64,000 nt of DNA, from the NCBI GenBank assembly GCA_039196715.1, contig JBCCUP010000007.1, positions 30,537 through 94,536 of the forward strand. Direction: 5' to 3'. The translations under genes and the position numbers were made by a program. The notes under the pieces are model-generated. The model worked only from the letters and a program-made list of their open reading frames with translations. It was not told the origin of the DNA and searched no databases. This document shows positions 8,905-18,674 of the stretch, piece by piece. Each line of letters opens with the position of its first letter. The first letter of the stretch is position 1. This DNA is from Pseudomonadota bacterium. Its GTDB lineage: Bacteria; Pseudomonadota; Gammaproteobacteria; CALCKW01.

Positions 8905-9843
8905 TCAGCCCTTGTCGAGCTCGGCGGACAGCTGCGGGACAGCGTCGAACAGGTCCATGACCAGGCCGTAGTCCGAGACCTGGAAGATCGGCGCTTCCTC
9001 GTCGTTGTTGATCGCAACGATCGTCTTGGAGTCCTTCATGCCCGCGAGGTGCTGTATGGCACCTGAGATACCGATTGCAATATACAGGTCCGGCGCAACC
9101 ACCTTGCCGGTCTGACCGACCTGGTAATCGTTGGGGACAAAGCCGGCGTCCACGGCCGCTCGCGAGGCGCCGACGGCGGCGTTGAGCTTGCCCGCGAGTT
9201 CGTCCAGCATCGCGAAGTTGTCGCCGTTCTGCATGCCGCGTCCGCCGGACACGATCACTTTCGCCGAGGTCAGCTCCGGGCGGTCGGACTGGGTGAGGTC
9301 CTGGCCCTCGAAACTCGCGAGGCCTGCGTCGCCGGTGGCGGCAACCGCGTCGACCGGCGCCGAGCCACCGGATTCGTCGCAAGCGGCGAACTTGGTGGTG
9401 CGGACGGTGATCACCTTGGTGGCGTCGTTGCTCTTGATCACGCTCAGCACGTTGCCGGCGTAGATCGGGCGCTCGAAGGTGTCGGCATCGACCACATCGG
9501 AGATGTCCGAGATCGCCATCACGTCGAGCTGTGCGGCGACCCGCGGCATGAGGTTCTTGCCGTTGGTGGTGGCCGGCGCAACGATGTGACTGTAGTCGCC
9601 GGCGAGCGAGGTCACCAGCGGCGAGACATTCTCGGCGATCTGGTTCGCGTACTCTGCGCTGTCGGCGAGTTTCACGCTGCGCACCCCGGGCAGGGCGGCA
9701 GCCGCGTCGGCCACGGCGCTGCAACCGGTGCCGGCGACCAGGATGTCGATCTCACCGCCGATCTTCTGCGCCGCGGTCAGGGTGTTGAGGGTGGCGCCTT
9801 TGAGTTCGGCGTTGTCGTGTTCTGCAATGATAAGCGTGCTCAT
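8905..9843 (-). CDS. etfA: Electron transfer flavoprotein, alpha subunit
   Basis: A 312-aa FAD-carrying subunit of the ETF heterodimer, which passes electrons from acyl-CoA or N-methyl dehydrogenases to ETF-ubiquinone oxidoreductase. The C-terminal FAD domain has VVSGGRGM near residue 196 and [15 protein letters not shown] followed by [16 protein letters not shown] near residues 256-290, both diagnostic. It lies 10 nt downstream of etfB in the standard order. The terminator follows. ETF is also the usual electron acceptor for sarcosine- and dimethylglycine-type dehydrogenases, which may matter for the methylamine island, but no such dehydrogenase is in the window. Confidence 0.96.
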   Translation of the reverse strand: MSTLIIAEHDNAELKGATLNTLTAAQKIGGEIDILVAGTGCSAVADAAAALPGVRSVKLADSAEYANQIAENVSPLVTSLAGDYSHIVAPATTNGKNLMPRVAAQLDVMAISDISDVVDADTFERPIYAGNVLSVIKSNDATKVITVRTTKFAACDESGGSAPVDAVAATGDAGLASFEGQDLTQSDRPELTSAKVIVSGGRGMQNGDNFAMLDELAGKLNAAVGASRAAVDAGFVPNDYQVGQTGKVVAPDLYIAIGISGAIQHLAGMKDSKTIVAINNDEEAPIFQVSDYGLVMDLFDAVPQLSAELDKG

Positions 9844-9853
9844 CGGGAGTCCC

Positions 9854-10603
9854 TCAAATGACCTGGGCTTCGTTTTTCAGTTTGTCGACCAGTTCGGCGA
9901 CCGAGGCGACCTTGACGCCGGCGGCGCGCGGCGGCGGCTCGCTCACCGATACCAGGGTCTGGCGGGGCGCGGTGTCGACACCGAGGTCGGCCAGCGGCTT
10001 CTTGTCGAGCGGCTTCTTCTTCGCCTTCATGATGTTCGGCAGCGACGCGTAGCGCGGCTCGTTCAGGCGCAGGTCCGACGTCAGCACGCAGGGCATCTTG
10101 AGCGTGAGGCGCTCGAGGCCGCCGTCGATCTCCCGGGTGATGTTCGCCTGCTCGCCGTCGATCTCGACCTTAGACACGTTGGTGCCCTGAGCCCAGCCGA
10201 GGACCGCGGAAAGCATTTGACCAGCCTGGTTGCTGTCACCGTCGATCGCCTGCTTGCCCATGATCACGAGGCCGGGCTGCTCCTCGTCCACGAGGTGCTT
10301 GAGCACCTTCGCCACGCCCAGTGGCTCGATGTCGTCGTCGGTCACCACGTGAACGGCACGGTCGGCGCCCATGGCCAACGCGGTGCGGAGGGTTTCCTCG
10401 CACTTTGCCGCCCCGATCGAGACCGCGACGATCTCCTCGGCCTTGCCGGCCTCGCGCAGGCGGATGGCTTCTTCCACCGCAATCTCGTCAAACGGGTTCA
10501 TCGCCATCTTCACGTTGTCGAGATTGACGCCGGTGCCGTCGGCTTTCACGCGCGCCTTGACGTAGGGATCGAGCACGCGTTTGCACGTGACGAGTATTTT
10601 CAT
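9854..10603 (-). CDS. etfB: Electron transfer flavoprotein, beta subunit
   Basis: A 249-aa AMP-binding subunit of ETF. The N-terminus [16 protein letters not shown], the block [19 protein letters not shown] near residues 33-51 and the conserved [16 protein letters not shown] near residues 115-130 are all typical of the beta chain. A TGAGGT ribosome site precedes the ATG. It is first in the etfBA operon, with a 366-nt upstream region shared with a divergent GNAT gene. Confidence 0.96.
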   Translation of the reverse strand: MKILVTCKRVLDPYVKARVKADGTGVNLDNVKMAMNPFDEIAVEEAIRLREAGKAEEIVAVSIGAAKCEETLRTALAMGADRAVHVVTDDDIEPLGVAKVLKHLVDEEQPGLVIMGKQAIDGDSNQAGQMLSAVLGWAQGTNVSKVEIDGEQANITREIDGGLERLTLKMPCVLTSDLRLNEPRYASLPNIMKAKKKPLDKKPLADLGVDTAPRQTLVSVSEPPPRAAGVKVASVAELVDKLKNEAQVI

Positions 10604-10969
10604 GTTGGTTTACCTCAGGCCGCTCTGACGCGGAGCTGTGACGGATGATGCGCGGAGTCGGGCCCGATACCCGACCAGCGGAAACCCCCAATTATAACGA
10701 CACGGACGTGGTCGAGGCACGTGTGAGCGGCACCTTCTGCCCCCAATTCGTCGTGTCGCGCGTGCGCTGTGTGAAATTTCGTGCACAGCGTGTGCGACCC
10801 GGTGAATGTGGTTGCATGGCGGGTGGCCTGCGCGGCCCGCACACGACGTCGACGGGCGGCCGGCGGGACGGCCGCTCGCACTGGCCAAAACCGTGTGATT
10901 TCGGTAGTTTATGTGCACGAGGCGCGTACCATCGCGCACCGGCAACCCCACCGCAACAGCGAGACCCCC
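10604..10969. promoter_or_regulatory. Divergent intergenic region between etfB and GNAT gene
   Basis: A 366-nt non-coding stretch. On the minus strand TATAAT occurs at 10696-10691, about 90 nt before the etfB ATG, and is the best -10 candidate; no good -35 is seen. The rest is GC-rich with no strong repeat or terminator that I can find. Confidence 0.4.
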
Positions 10970-11473
10970 GTGAGCACCGCCACCAAAACCCGGGCCAAAG
11001 TGACCTTGCGCAAAGCGTCGCCAGACGACCTCATGTTCATCAACGGTATCATCGAGACCGCCGTGATGAGCTGGCAACTGCCCGAGCGCGTCAAACGGCT
11101 CACCTTGCCCAACTACCGGTACGCGGCCGAGCATTTCGATGCGATGACGCTGTTCCTCGCCACCGGCAAGGACAGCGCCGATGTACTGGGGGTGCTCGCG
11201 ATCTGCCCCGCGGTCGAAGCCGAGGTGCCCGGCGGCCGGCCAGCCACCCGCATCCACGGCGTGTACGTGGATCCGATCAATCACCGCGAAGGCATCGGCA
11301 AGAAACTCGTCGCTCACGCGGTGAAGGCGGCCAGGAAGGCCGGGGTTGACGGTGTGGTCGTGACGGCCCAACCCGACGCCTTCGCCTTCTTCGAGGCGGT
11401 GGGCTTCGAGCGCTGCGAGGCACCACCGAGCGAAGACGCGGACTTTCGCAACGCCTACTGGAAAGCCCTCTAG
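10970..11473 (+). CDS. GNAT-family N-acetyltransferase
   Basis: A 167-aa protein from a GTG start (MSTATKTRAKVTLRKA). The acetyl-CoA-binding motif A is HGVYVDPINHREGIGKKLVAHAV near residues 95-117, with the R/Q-x-x-G-x-G/A pattern as REGIGKK. The final FFEAVGFERCE matches the GNAT motif B tail. The substrate is unknown. A longer frame runs upstream to 10781, but that extension looks like intergenic sequence. Transcribed alone, divergent from etfB. Confidence 0.75.
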   Translation: MSTATKTRAKVTLRKASPDDLMFINGIIETAVMSWQLPERVKRLTLPNYRYAAEHFDAMTLFLATGKDSADVLGVLAICPAVEAEVPGGRPATRIHGVYVDPINHREGIGKKLVAHAVKAARKAGVDGVVVTAQPDAFAFFEAVGFERCEAPPSEDADFRNAYWKAL

Positions 11474-11587
11474 GCCCTGAGCGCGCCACCGCGCACGCTC
11501 GAACACCCTTGTTGAACGCTGGCACCGGGCGCCCGGTTTCGGCACAGAGTCCGCATGGTGGGCAACAGGTGTCGACAAGGATGTCAC

Positions 11588-12646
11588 GTGCTCAAGGAAC
11601 GACTGCGCGCAGCGGGCCCCTGGTTGCTATGCGCGCTGTGGGTCGGCGGTGCGATCGCCGCTGCGGTGCACCACACGCTGCCCGAGCGCTCCGGCTGGAG
11701 CAACGACCCCGCCGTGGTGGCTGGGCCGGGCGCCGGCGGCGACTTCGTGTTGGTGCTGAACAACTGGTCGAGTCAGGCGGTGTTCACCCACGTGGTGGGT
11801 CAGTTGCTGGAGCGCCGTGGACAGCCGGTCGAATTCATCGAATCCGATGCGGTGCTGCAGTTCGATCTGCTGGCGGACGGCGACGCGCATTTTCAGGTTG
11901 AGGTCTGGCACAACCGCATGGCGTCGGACCTCGAGCGAGCGATGGACCGGGGCGTGATTGACGCCGGTGCGCACCAACTGCGTTTCCGCGACGGGTGGTG
12001 GGTGTCCGACGCGACCCTGGCGCGTTGCCCGGACGCCGGGGACTGGGCCGGGTTGTCAGCCTGCATGCGGGGCGACACGGCCTCGGGTGCAGCGGGTTTG
12101 GGCGAGTTCGTTGCCCCGCCGGAGGCCTTTGGTCGCGACTACCGCACGCTTATTTCGGTGCTGGGAATGCCGGTGGTGCAGACCGCTGCCGCCGACATGG
12201 CCAGCCTCAAGGCGACCTGGGCGGCCTTTGATACCCCGGCTGTCGAGTCGGAAACTGACGCCGCAACCGAACCCGACGCGGTCCGCGCGGTGTACAACTG
12301 GTCGCCCAACACCGAGGGCGGTCCGATCAACGGGCGTTTCGTGGCCTTCCCACCGCCCGAGATGGCGTGTTTTCGCGACCCGGATTGGGGCCCAAACCCG
12401 AACGTCACCGGGGACTGCGGTGACCCGCCCTTTTACGCCGTGAGCAAGGCGGCCTGGTCCGGCGTGCTCGACGCCTTTCCCGACATCTGGCCCGTGCTCC
12501 AGGCGGTCCGCTTTGACACGACCGACTACCGCCAGGTGGTCGCCTGGATGGCGGCCCCGGGAGCGGTTCCGGCCGAGGTTGCCACGCGCTGGCTCGAGGT
12601 GAACGCCGATCGGGCCGAACGCTGGCTCGGTCAACCGTTATCATGA
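11588..12646 (+). CDS. Orphan ABC substrate-binding protein, betaine/TMAO (OpuAC) type
   Basis: A periplasmic binding protein of about 352 aa starting at a GTG with AAGG 7 nt upstream. The N-terminal hydrophobic segment PWLLCALWVGGAIAAAV would be a signal anchor. Binding-domain motifs NNWSSQAVFTHVVGQ, VEVWHN, VYNWSPN and GPNPNVTGDCGDPP parallel those of the TmoX-like protein at 33417 ([29 protein letters not shown]), so the two are paralogues. No ATPase or permease is next to it. It may deliver a related solute to the tmoWV transporter or act in sensing; both are inference. Confidence 0.75.
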   Translation: MLKERLRAAGPWLLCALWVGGAIAAAVHHTLPERSGWSNDPAVVAGPGAGGDFVLVLNNWSSQAVFTHVVGQLLERRGQPVEFIESDAVLQFDLLADGDAHFQVEVWHNRMASDLERAMDRGVIDAGAHQLRFRDGWWVSDATLARCPDAGDWAGLSACMRGDTASGAAGLGEFVAPPEAFGRDYRTLISVLGMPVVQTAAADMASLKATWAAFDTPAVESETDAATEPDAVRAVYNWSPNTEGGPINGRFVAFPPPEMACFRDPDWGPNPNVTGDCGDPPFYAVSKAAWSGVLDAFPDIWPVLQAVRFDTTDYRQVVAWMAAPGAVPAEVATRWLEVNADRAERWLGQPLS

Positions 12647-12685
12647 GCGCTCTGTCTCTGGACGCACCGAAGCGGGAATGCACTT

Positions 12686-13456
12686 ATGGCCTCCACAGCC
12701 TCCAAAATCGCGCTGGTTACCGGCGCCGGCACCGGCATCGGTGCGGCGACGGCACTGGCCCTGGCGGGTGCCGGGTACACCGTGTTCGGGGTGGGGCGCC
12801 GTCCCGAGCCGCTTGAGCGCACGGTCGCCGACGGCGTGGCCGCCGGCATCGACCCGGCGCGCTTGTGCGCTGTGCCGACGGACGTTGGCGACGAAGCGGC
12901 CGTCGACGCATTGTTCGAACAGATTGAATCCCGGTGTGGCCGCCTGGATGTGTTGTTCAACAACGCCGGCGTCGGTGCGCCGCCTGTTTCGATCGACGAA
13001 CTGTCGGTGGCGGACTGGCGCCGGGTTGTGGACGTCAACCTGACCGGCGTGTTCCTGTGCGCGCGCGCGGCCTTCGCGTTGATGAAACGGCAATCACCCG
13101 GCGGTGGTCGGATCATCAACAACGGGTCGATTTCGGCCACAGCGCCGCGGCCCTTTTCGGCGCCGTACACGGCGACCAAACACGCGGTGACCGGCTTGAC
13201 CAAGAGTCTGGCCCTGGATGGCCGTCCGCACCGGATTGCCTGCGGCCAGCTCGACATCGGCAACGCCGCCAGTGAGATGACCGAACCGATGCTGACCGGC
13301 GTGCTGCAGGCGCACGGTGAAGTGGCCGCCGAGCCCCGCATGGACGTGCAGCACGTGGCGGATGCCGTGGTCCAGATGGCCGGCTTGCCGCTGGAGTCCA
13401 ACGTGCTGTTCATGACCCTGATGGCGACCAACATGCCCTTCGTGGGCCGCGGCTGA
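12686..13456 (+). CDS. SDR-family oxidoreductase
   Basis: A 256-aa classical short-chain dehydrogenase. The cofactor motif is [15 protein letters not shown] near residues 11-25 and GVGRRPE follows the second strand, which suggests NADP preference. NNAG is near residue 91, the catalytic serine lies in NNGSISA, and the YTATK motif is near residues 162-166. The substrate is unknown. It follows the binding-protein gene by 39 nt and may be cotranscribed. Confidence 0.85.
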   Translation: MASTASKIALVTGAGTGIGAATALALAGAGYTVFGVGRRPEPLERTVADGVAAGIDPARLCAVPTDVGDEAAVDALFEQIESRCGRLDVLFNNAGVGAPPVSIDELSVADWRRVVDVNLTGVFLCARAAFALMKRQSPGGGRIINNGSISATAPRPFSAPYTATKHAVTGLTKSLALDGRPHRIACGQLDIGNAASEMTEPMLTGVLQAHGEVAAEPRMDVQHVADAVVQMAGLPLESNVLFMTLMATNMPFVGRG

Positions 13457-13506
13457 TCTGTCCCGGCGCTGCTACGCTCAGGGTCCGGGAACCGAGTCTG
13501 CAGCGC

Positions 13507-15618
<2,112 letters not shown>

Positions 15619-16332
15619 TCAGCGGCGAGCGGCGGGTGTGAGCAAGGCGGCCAGTGCGCGGCCGAGGGTGTCCAACGGCAGCACCGCGTGCGGGGCGCCG
15701 AGTTCGACCGCTGCGCCGGGCATGCCCCAGACCACACTGCTGTGCCGGTCCTGCGCGAGGCAGAGGCCGCCGGCGTTGCGCGCCGCGAGCAGACCGGCTG
15801 CGCCGTCTCGGCCCATGCCGGTCATCAGCACCGAGACGGTGCGCACCCGGCCGAGTTGTGCGACCGACTGGAACATGACGTTGACCGAGGGGCGGTGCCC
15901 GTTGACCGGTTCACTGTCGTGCGTCGTGGCGACCAGGCGCCCGGCGACCAGACCCGCGCGCAGGTGCCGGTCACCGGGGGCGAGGTAACAGTGTCCGGGT
16001 TCGATCGGCTGATCGCGATCGGCAATGCGGACCTCCATATCGAGCCGCGTGTTCAGCCGCTTGACGAGGCGCGCGAGAAAGCGCGCGGGCATGTGTTGGG
16101 AGATCAACACCGCATGGTGTTCGACGCGCACCTGCGACAGCAGCGACAAGAGGGCCTCCGGCCCGCCTGTGGAGGCGCCGATGGCCACCAGTGTCGACAC
16201 CGTGTCAGAGCACGATCGCAGCGCTTGCAGTTGCGCGCGCAAGGTGTCCGGTATCGGCTGCTCGGCCAACTGCGCGGCCAGCGACGGTCGCGCGATCACG
16301 TCACTGCGTTCGCGTCTCGCTCGCTCAGTCAT
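15619..16332 (-). CDS. cheB: Protein-glutamate methylesterase, catalytic domain only (CheB)
   Basis: A 237-aa chemoreceptor methylesterase/deamidase. The triad is visible: Ser54 in IGASTGGPEAL, His80 in LISQHMP and Asp176 in LMTGMGRDGA. The receiver domain that normally occupies the first ~130 residues is absent; only about 45 low-complexity residues precede the catalytic domain. It starts inside the end of cheD (8-nt overlap), so it is translated from the cheR-cheD-cheB run. Without a receiver, its control must differ from E. coli CheB. Confidence 0.9.
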   Translation of the reverse strand: MTERARRERSDVIARPSLAAQLAEQPIPDTLRAQLQALRSCSDTVSTLVAIGASTGGPEALLSLLSQVRVEHHAVLISQHMPARFLARLVKRLNTRLDMEVRIADRDQPIEPGHCYLAPGDRHLRAGLVAGRLVATTHDSEPVNGHRPSVNVMFQSVAQLGRVRTVSVLMTGMGRDGAAGLLAARNAGGLCLAQDRHSSVVWGMPGAAVELGAPHAVLPLDTLGRALAALLTPAARR

Positions 16333-16909
16333 CAAGTGAGCCGTGCTTTGTCGCCATCTCACGGTACATCGGTGCCACCCGTTTGACCCGTGCAATGCCG
16401 GAAACGGGCTGGTAAACCACTTTGCGCGGGCACTGCAGACCGAGGTCCGACGCGAGCACGTGGAGCCCTGCGGCCTGGCAGTAGCCCTCGGCGAAGGCGA
16501 TGTTGCGCTCGCCAACCCCGTCACCGATGCCCTGGTCCTGCATGTTGCCGCCACCGAACAACTTGACCTCCATGCGGTCTCGCTCGGCGCCGCACTGCTC
16601 GAGGTAGTGAATCAGCGTGTCCATCGCAACCTGGCCGTAGCGGTGGTCACCTCGCGGGTTGAAGCCCGATGCGCACCCCGCGGGCAGCATGAAGTGGTTC
16701 ATGCCGCCGATGCCGGCGACCGGGTCACGGATGCACGCCGCGACACAGGAGCCGAGCAGCGTCACGATCTGGATCGGTTCGGCTGTGCCGAAGAGTTGCC
16801 CCGGGAACACCTTGGCGATCTTCTCCTGCGTCGACGGGTGGCGGTAGAGGTGGGCCTGGCCAAATTCGCGTGGGCTGTTCTCGGCCGGCAACTCGAATGC
16901 GGCGTTCAT
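16325..16909 (-). CDS. cheD: Chemoreceptor glutamine deamidase CheD
   Basis: A 194-aa deamidase that converts receptor glutamines to glutamates. The catalytic cysteine is Cys55 in TLLGSCVAACIRDP and the histidine is His72 in GGMNHFMLP; FGGGNM and ERNIAFAEGYC follow, all typical CheD motifs. It overlaps cheR by 4 nt and cheB by 8 nt, which implies translational coupling. In species with CheC or CheX, CheD can also be a phosphatase partner; a CheX-like gene lies 5 kb to the right. Confidence 0.93.
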   Translation of the reverse strand: MNAAFELPAENSPREFGQAHLYRHPSTQEKIAKVFPGQLFGTAEPIQIVTLLGSCVAACIRDPVAGIGGMNHFMLPAGCASGFNPRGDHRYGQVAMDTLIHYLEQCGAERDRMEVKLFGGGNMQDQGIGDGVGERNIAFAEGYCQAAGLHVLASDLGLQCPRKVVYQPVSGIARVKRVAPMYREMATKHGSLDD

Positions 16910-17748
16910 GGCACGCGTCTGAACACGGTGTTGTCGACCCGCTCGTAGTACTCTCGGGTGCAGGGCACCACCTCGGAGTGGCCGAGGTAGAGAAAACCGC
17001 CAGGCTGCTGCACGCTGGCGAACCGTCGTATGAGCTGGCCCTGCAACTCACGGCTGAAGTAGATCAGCGCGTTGCGACAGAAGATGACATCCACGGGCCC
17101 GGCGAAGGGCCAGTGGCCGAAGAGGTTGAGTGTGCTGCACAACAGCAGTTTGCGCAGCTCGGGGGCGGCGACAAAGCCGTCCGCGGATTCCGTGAACCAC
17201 TTGTACCGCAGCACGTCAGTGAGGCCGCGGGAATCGGTCATGCTGAAGGCGCCGGCTCGGGTCAGCTCGACCATGTCGGAGTTGATGTCGGTGCTCAACA
17301 CGCGCAGATTGGCGATCTGGTCGAGTTTCTTTTCCGCCAGGGCGGTGGCGATGGAGTAGGGTTCCTGACCAGAGGAACACGCTGACGACCAGATGCGGAT
17401 CTTCTTCTGCGGCTTGTCGGGGTTGTATAACGCCGGAATGGCGTGCGTCACCAGGTGGTCGAAGTGGTGTGGCTCACGGAAGAAGTAGGTCAGGTTGGTC
17501 GTAACCTTATTGACGAAGAAGACGCGCTCGTAGCGCTCGTTGGCACGCGCGTAGTCAGCGTAGGCCTCGAAGCAGGGCATGTTCAGTTCGCGCACGCGCC
17601 GACAGAAGCGCGAGTAGAGCATGGCGCGCTGTTGCTCTTCGAGGTTGATGCCGGCCCAGTCGTGTGCCAGCCGTTTGAACTGCGCAAACTCGGCGTTTGT
17701 CAGTTCGGCTGGCAGGTTGGGCGCAATGAGGCGTGCTGATGCGTTCAC
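16906..17748 (-). CDS. cheR: Chemotaxis methyltransferase CheR
   Basis: A 280-aa SAM-dependent methyltransferase that methylates receptor glutamates. It has the N-terminal all-alpha domain, VTTNLTYFFREPHHF near residue 82, the SAM motif IWSSACSSGQEPYSIA near residue 118, and FCRNALIYFS and YLGHSE in the C-terminal part. A receptor in this window ends in a WEQF-type tail that could tether CheR. A 115-nt gap separates it from the STAS gene upstream. Confidence 0.95.
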   Translation of the reverse strand: MNASARLIAPNLPAELTNAEFAQFKRLAHDWAGINLEEQQRAMLYSRFCRRVRELNMPCFEAYADYARANERYERVFFVNKVTTNLTYFFREPHHFDHLVTHAIPALYNPDKPQKKIRIWSSACSSGQEPYSIATALAEKKLDQIANLRVLSTDINSDMVELTRAGAFSMTDSRGLTDVLRYKWFTESADGFVAAPELRKLLLCSTLNLFGHWPFAGPVDVIFCRNALIYFSRELQGQLIRRFASVQQPGGFLYLGHSEVVPCTREYYERVDNTVFRRVP

Positions 17749-17863
17749 GTATCCTTACATCGGTTGAGCGGTGGCAATCGCCGGCGGCGCCGTGGGTGCC
17801 AACGGCCGTGTCTCACGGGTTGGTGCGAGACACGGTAAACACACCGTGTCGCGGCACGAGGTG

Positions 17864-18139
17864 TCAGGCCGCCGGCAAGCCGAGCACGTCGCTCGCGCCC
17901 ATGCACTGCGCGGATTCGAGCAACACCGGGCTGGTCGCCGACCAACTGAACTCACGGTCCTCCTGACGCAGGTGGTGTGCGAGCACCACGAGTGCCTGCA
18001 TGCCCGCAGTGTCGACCTTCTTGATCTCGGATCCGTCGAACTCCATGGCATCGGCGCTCTGGTAATAGGCGTCGAGCTCGGGCAGGAAATCGTCCATTTC
18101 CTTGGCGCGCACTTCGGCGGGGAATTTGTGAGCACTCAT
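17864..18139 (-). CDS. STAS-domain protein of the chemotaxis operon
   Basis: A 91-aa single-domain protein. Its pattern (EFDGSEIKKVDTAGMQALVVLAHHL in pieces: strand, DTAGMQAL loop, helix) is the anti-sigma-antagonist/MlaB-type STAS fold, with a Thr rather than Ser before the AGMQ turn. It overlaps cheW by 4 nt, so the two are coupled. STAS proteins are found in some che operons of gammaproteobacteria, but their job is not settled; phosphoryl or partner-switching control is possible. Confidence 0.75.
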   Translation of the reverse strand: MSAHKFPAEVRAKEMDDFLPELDAYYQSADAMEFDGSEIKKVDTAGMQALVVLAHHLRQEDREFSWSATSPVLLESAQCMGASDVLGLPAA

Positions 18140-18651
18140 GCTGCAACTCCGTTTTGCGTGTCGTCCTCCCAGAGGCAGGTGGCGACCACCTTCTCCAGTT
18201 CGATGATGATGACCATCTTGTCTTCGGCCTTGCCCAGACCGCTGATGAGGTCTGCGGACACACTGCCGACCACGTCATCGCCGTTCTGGATGTCGACCGC
18301 GCGCAGGTTGTGCACATCGGCCACTTCGTCGACCAGCAGACCGACGAAGCGGTCCACGCCGTGGTTGTGGCTGTTGACGATGATCACGGCAGTGGTGTCA
18401 TCCTGGTCACGGCCGTCGACGTAAAAGCGCATGCGCGCGTCGATGACCGGCACGATCGAGCCGCGCAAGTTGATCACGCCCAGCACTGTGGTCGTCGTGC
18501 TCGGGATGGGCGTCACCGCGCTCCAGCTCTTGATCTCCTTGACCTTCAGGATGTCGATGCCGTATTCGACGCCATCGAGCAGGAAAGTCAGGTACTGGTC
18601 CGTGATGCTTTCCGGTGACTTTTCGACCGGATCCATGGGTTCGAGTGACAT
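18136..18651 (-). CDS. cheW: Chemotaxis coupling protein CheW
   Basis: A 171-aa adaptor linking receptors to CheA. The SH3-like CheW fold shows YLTFLLDGVEYGIDILKVKEI near residues 20-40 (quoted as family-typical YGIDI), IPSTTTTVLGVINLRGSIVPVID near residue 50-72 and VGLLVDEVADV near residue 103. It lies 23 nt downstream of cheA and overlaps the STAS gene. Confidence 0.95.
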   Translation of the reverse strand: MSLEPMDPVEKSPESITDQYLTFLLDGVEYGIDILKVKEIKSWSAVTPIPSTTTTVLGVINLRGSIVPVIDARMRFYVDGRDQDDTTAVIIVNSHNHGVDRFVGLLVDEVADVHNLRAVDIQNGDDVVGSVSADLISGLGKAEDKMVIIIELEKVVATCLWEDDTQNGVAA

Positions 18652-18674
18652 GATTTTGTCCTGTTGAGTCAGCG

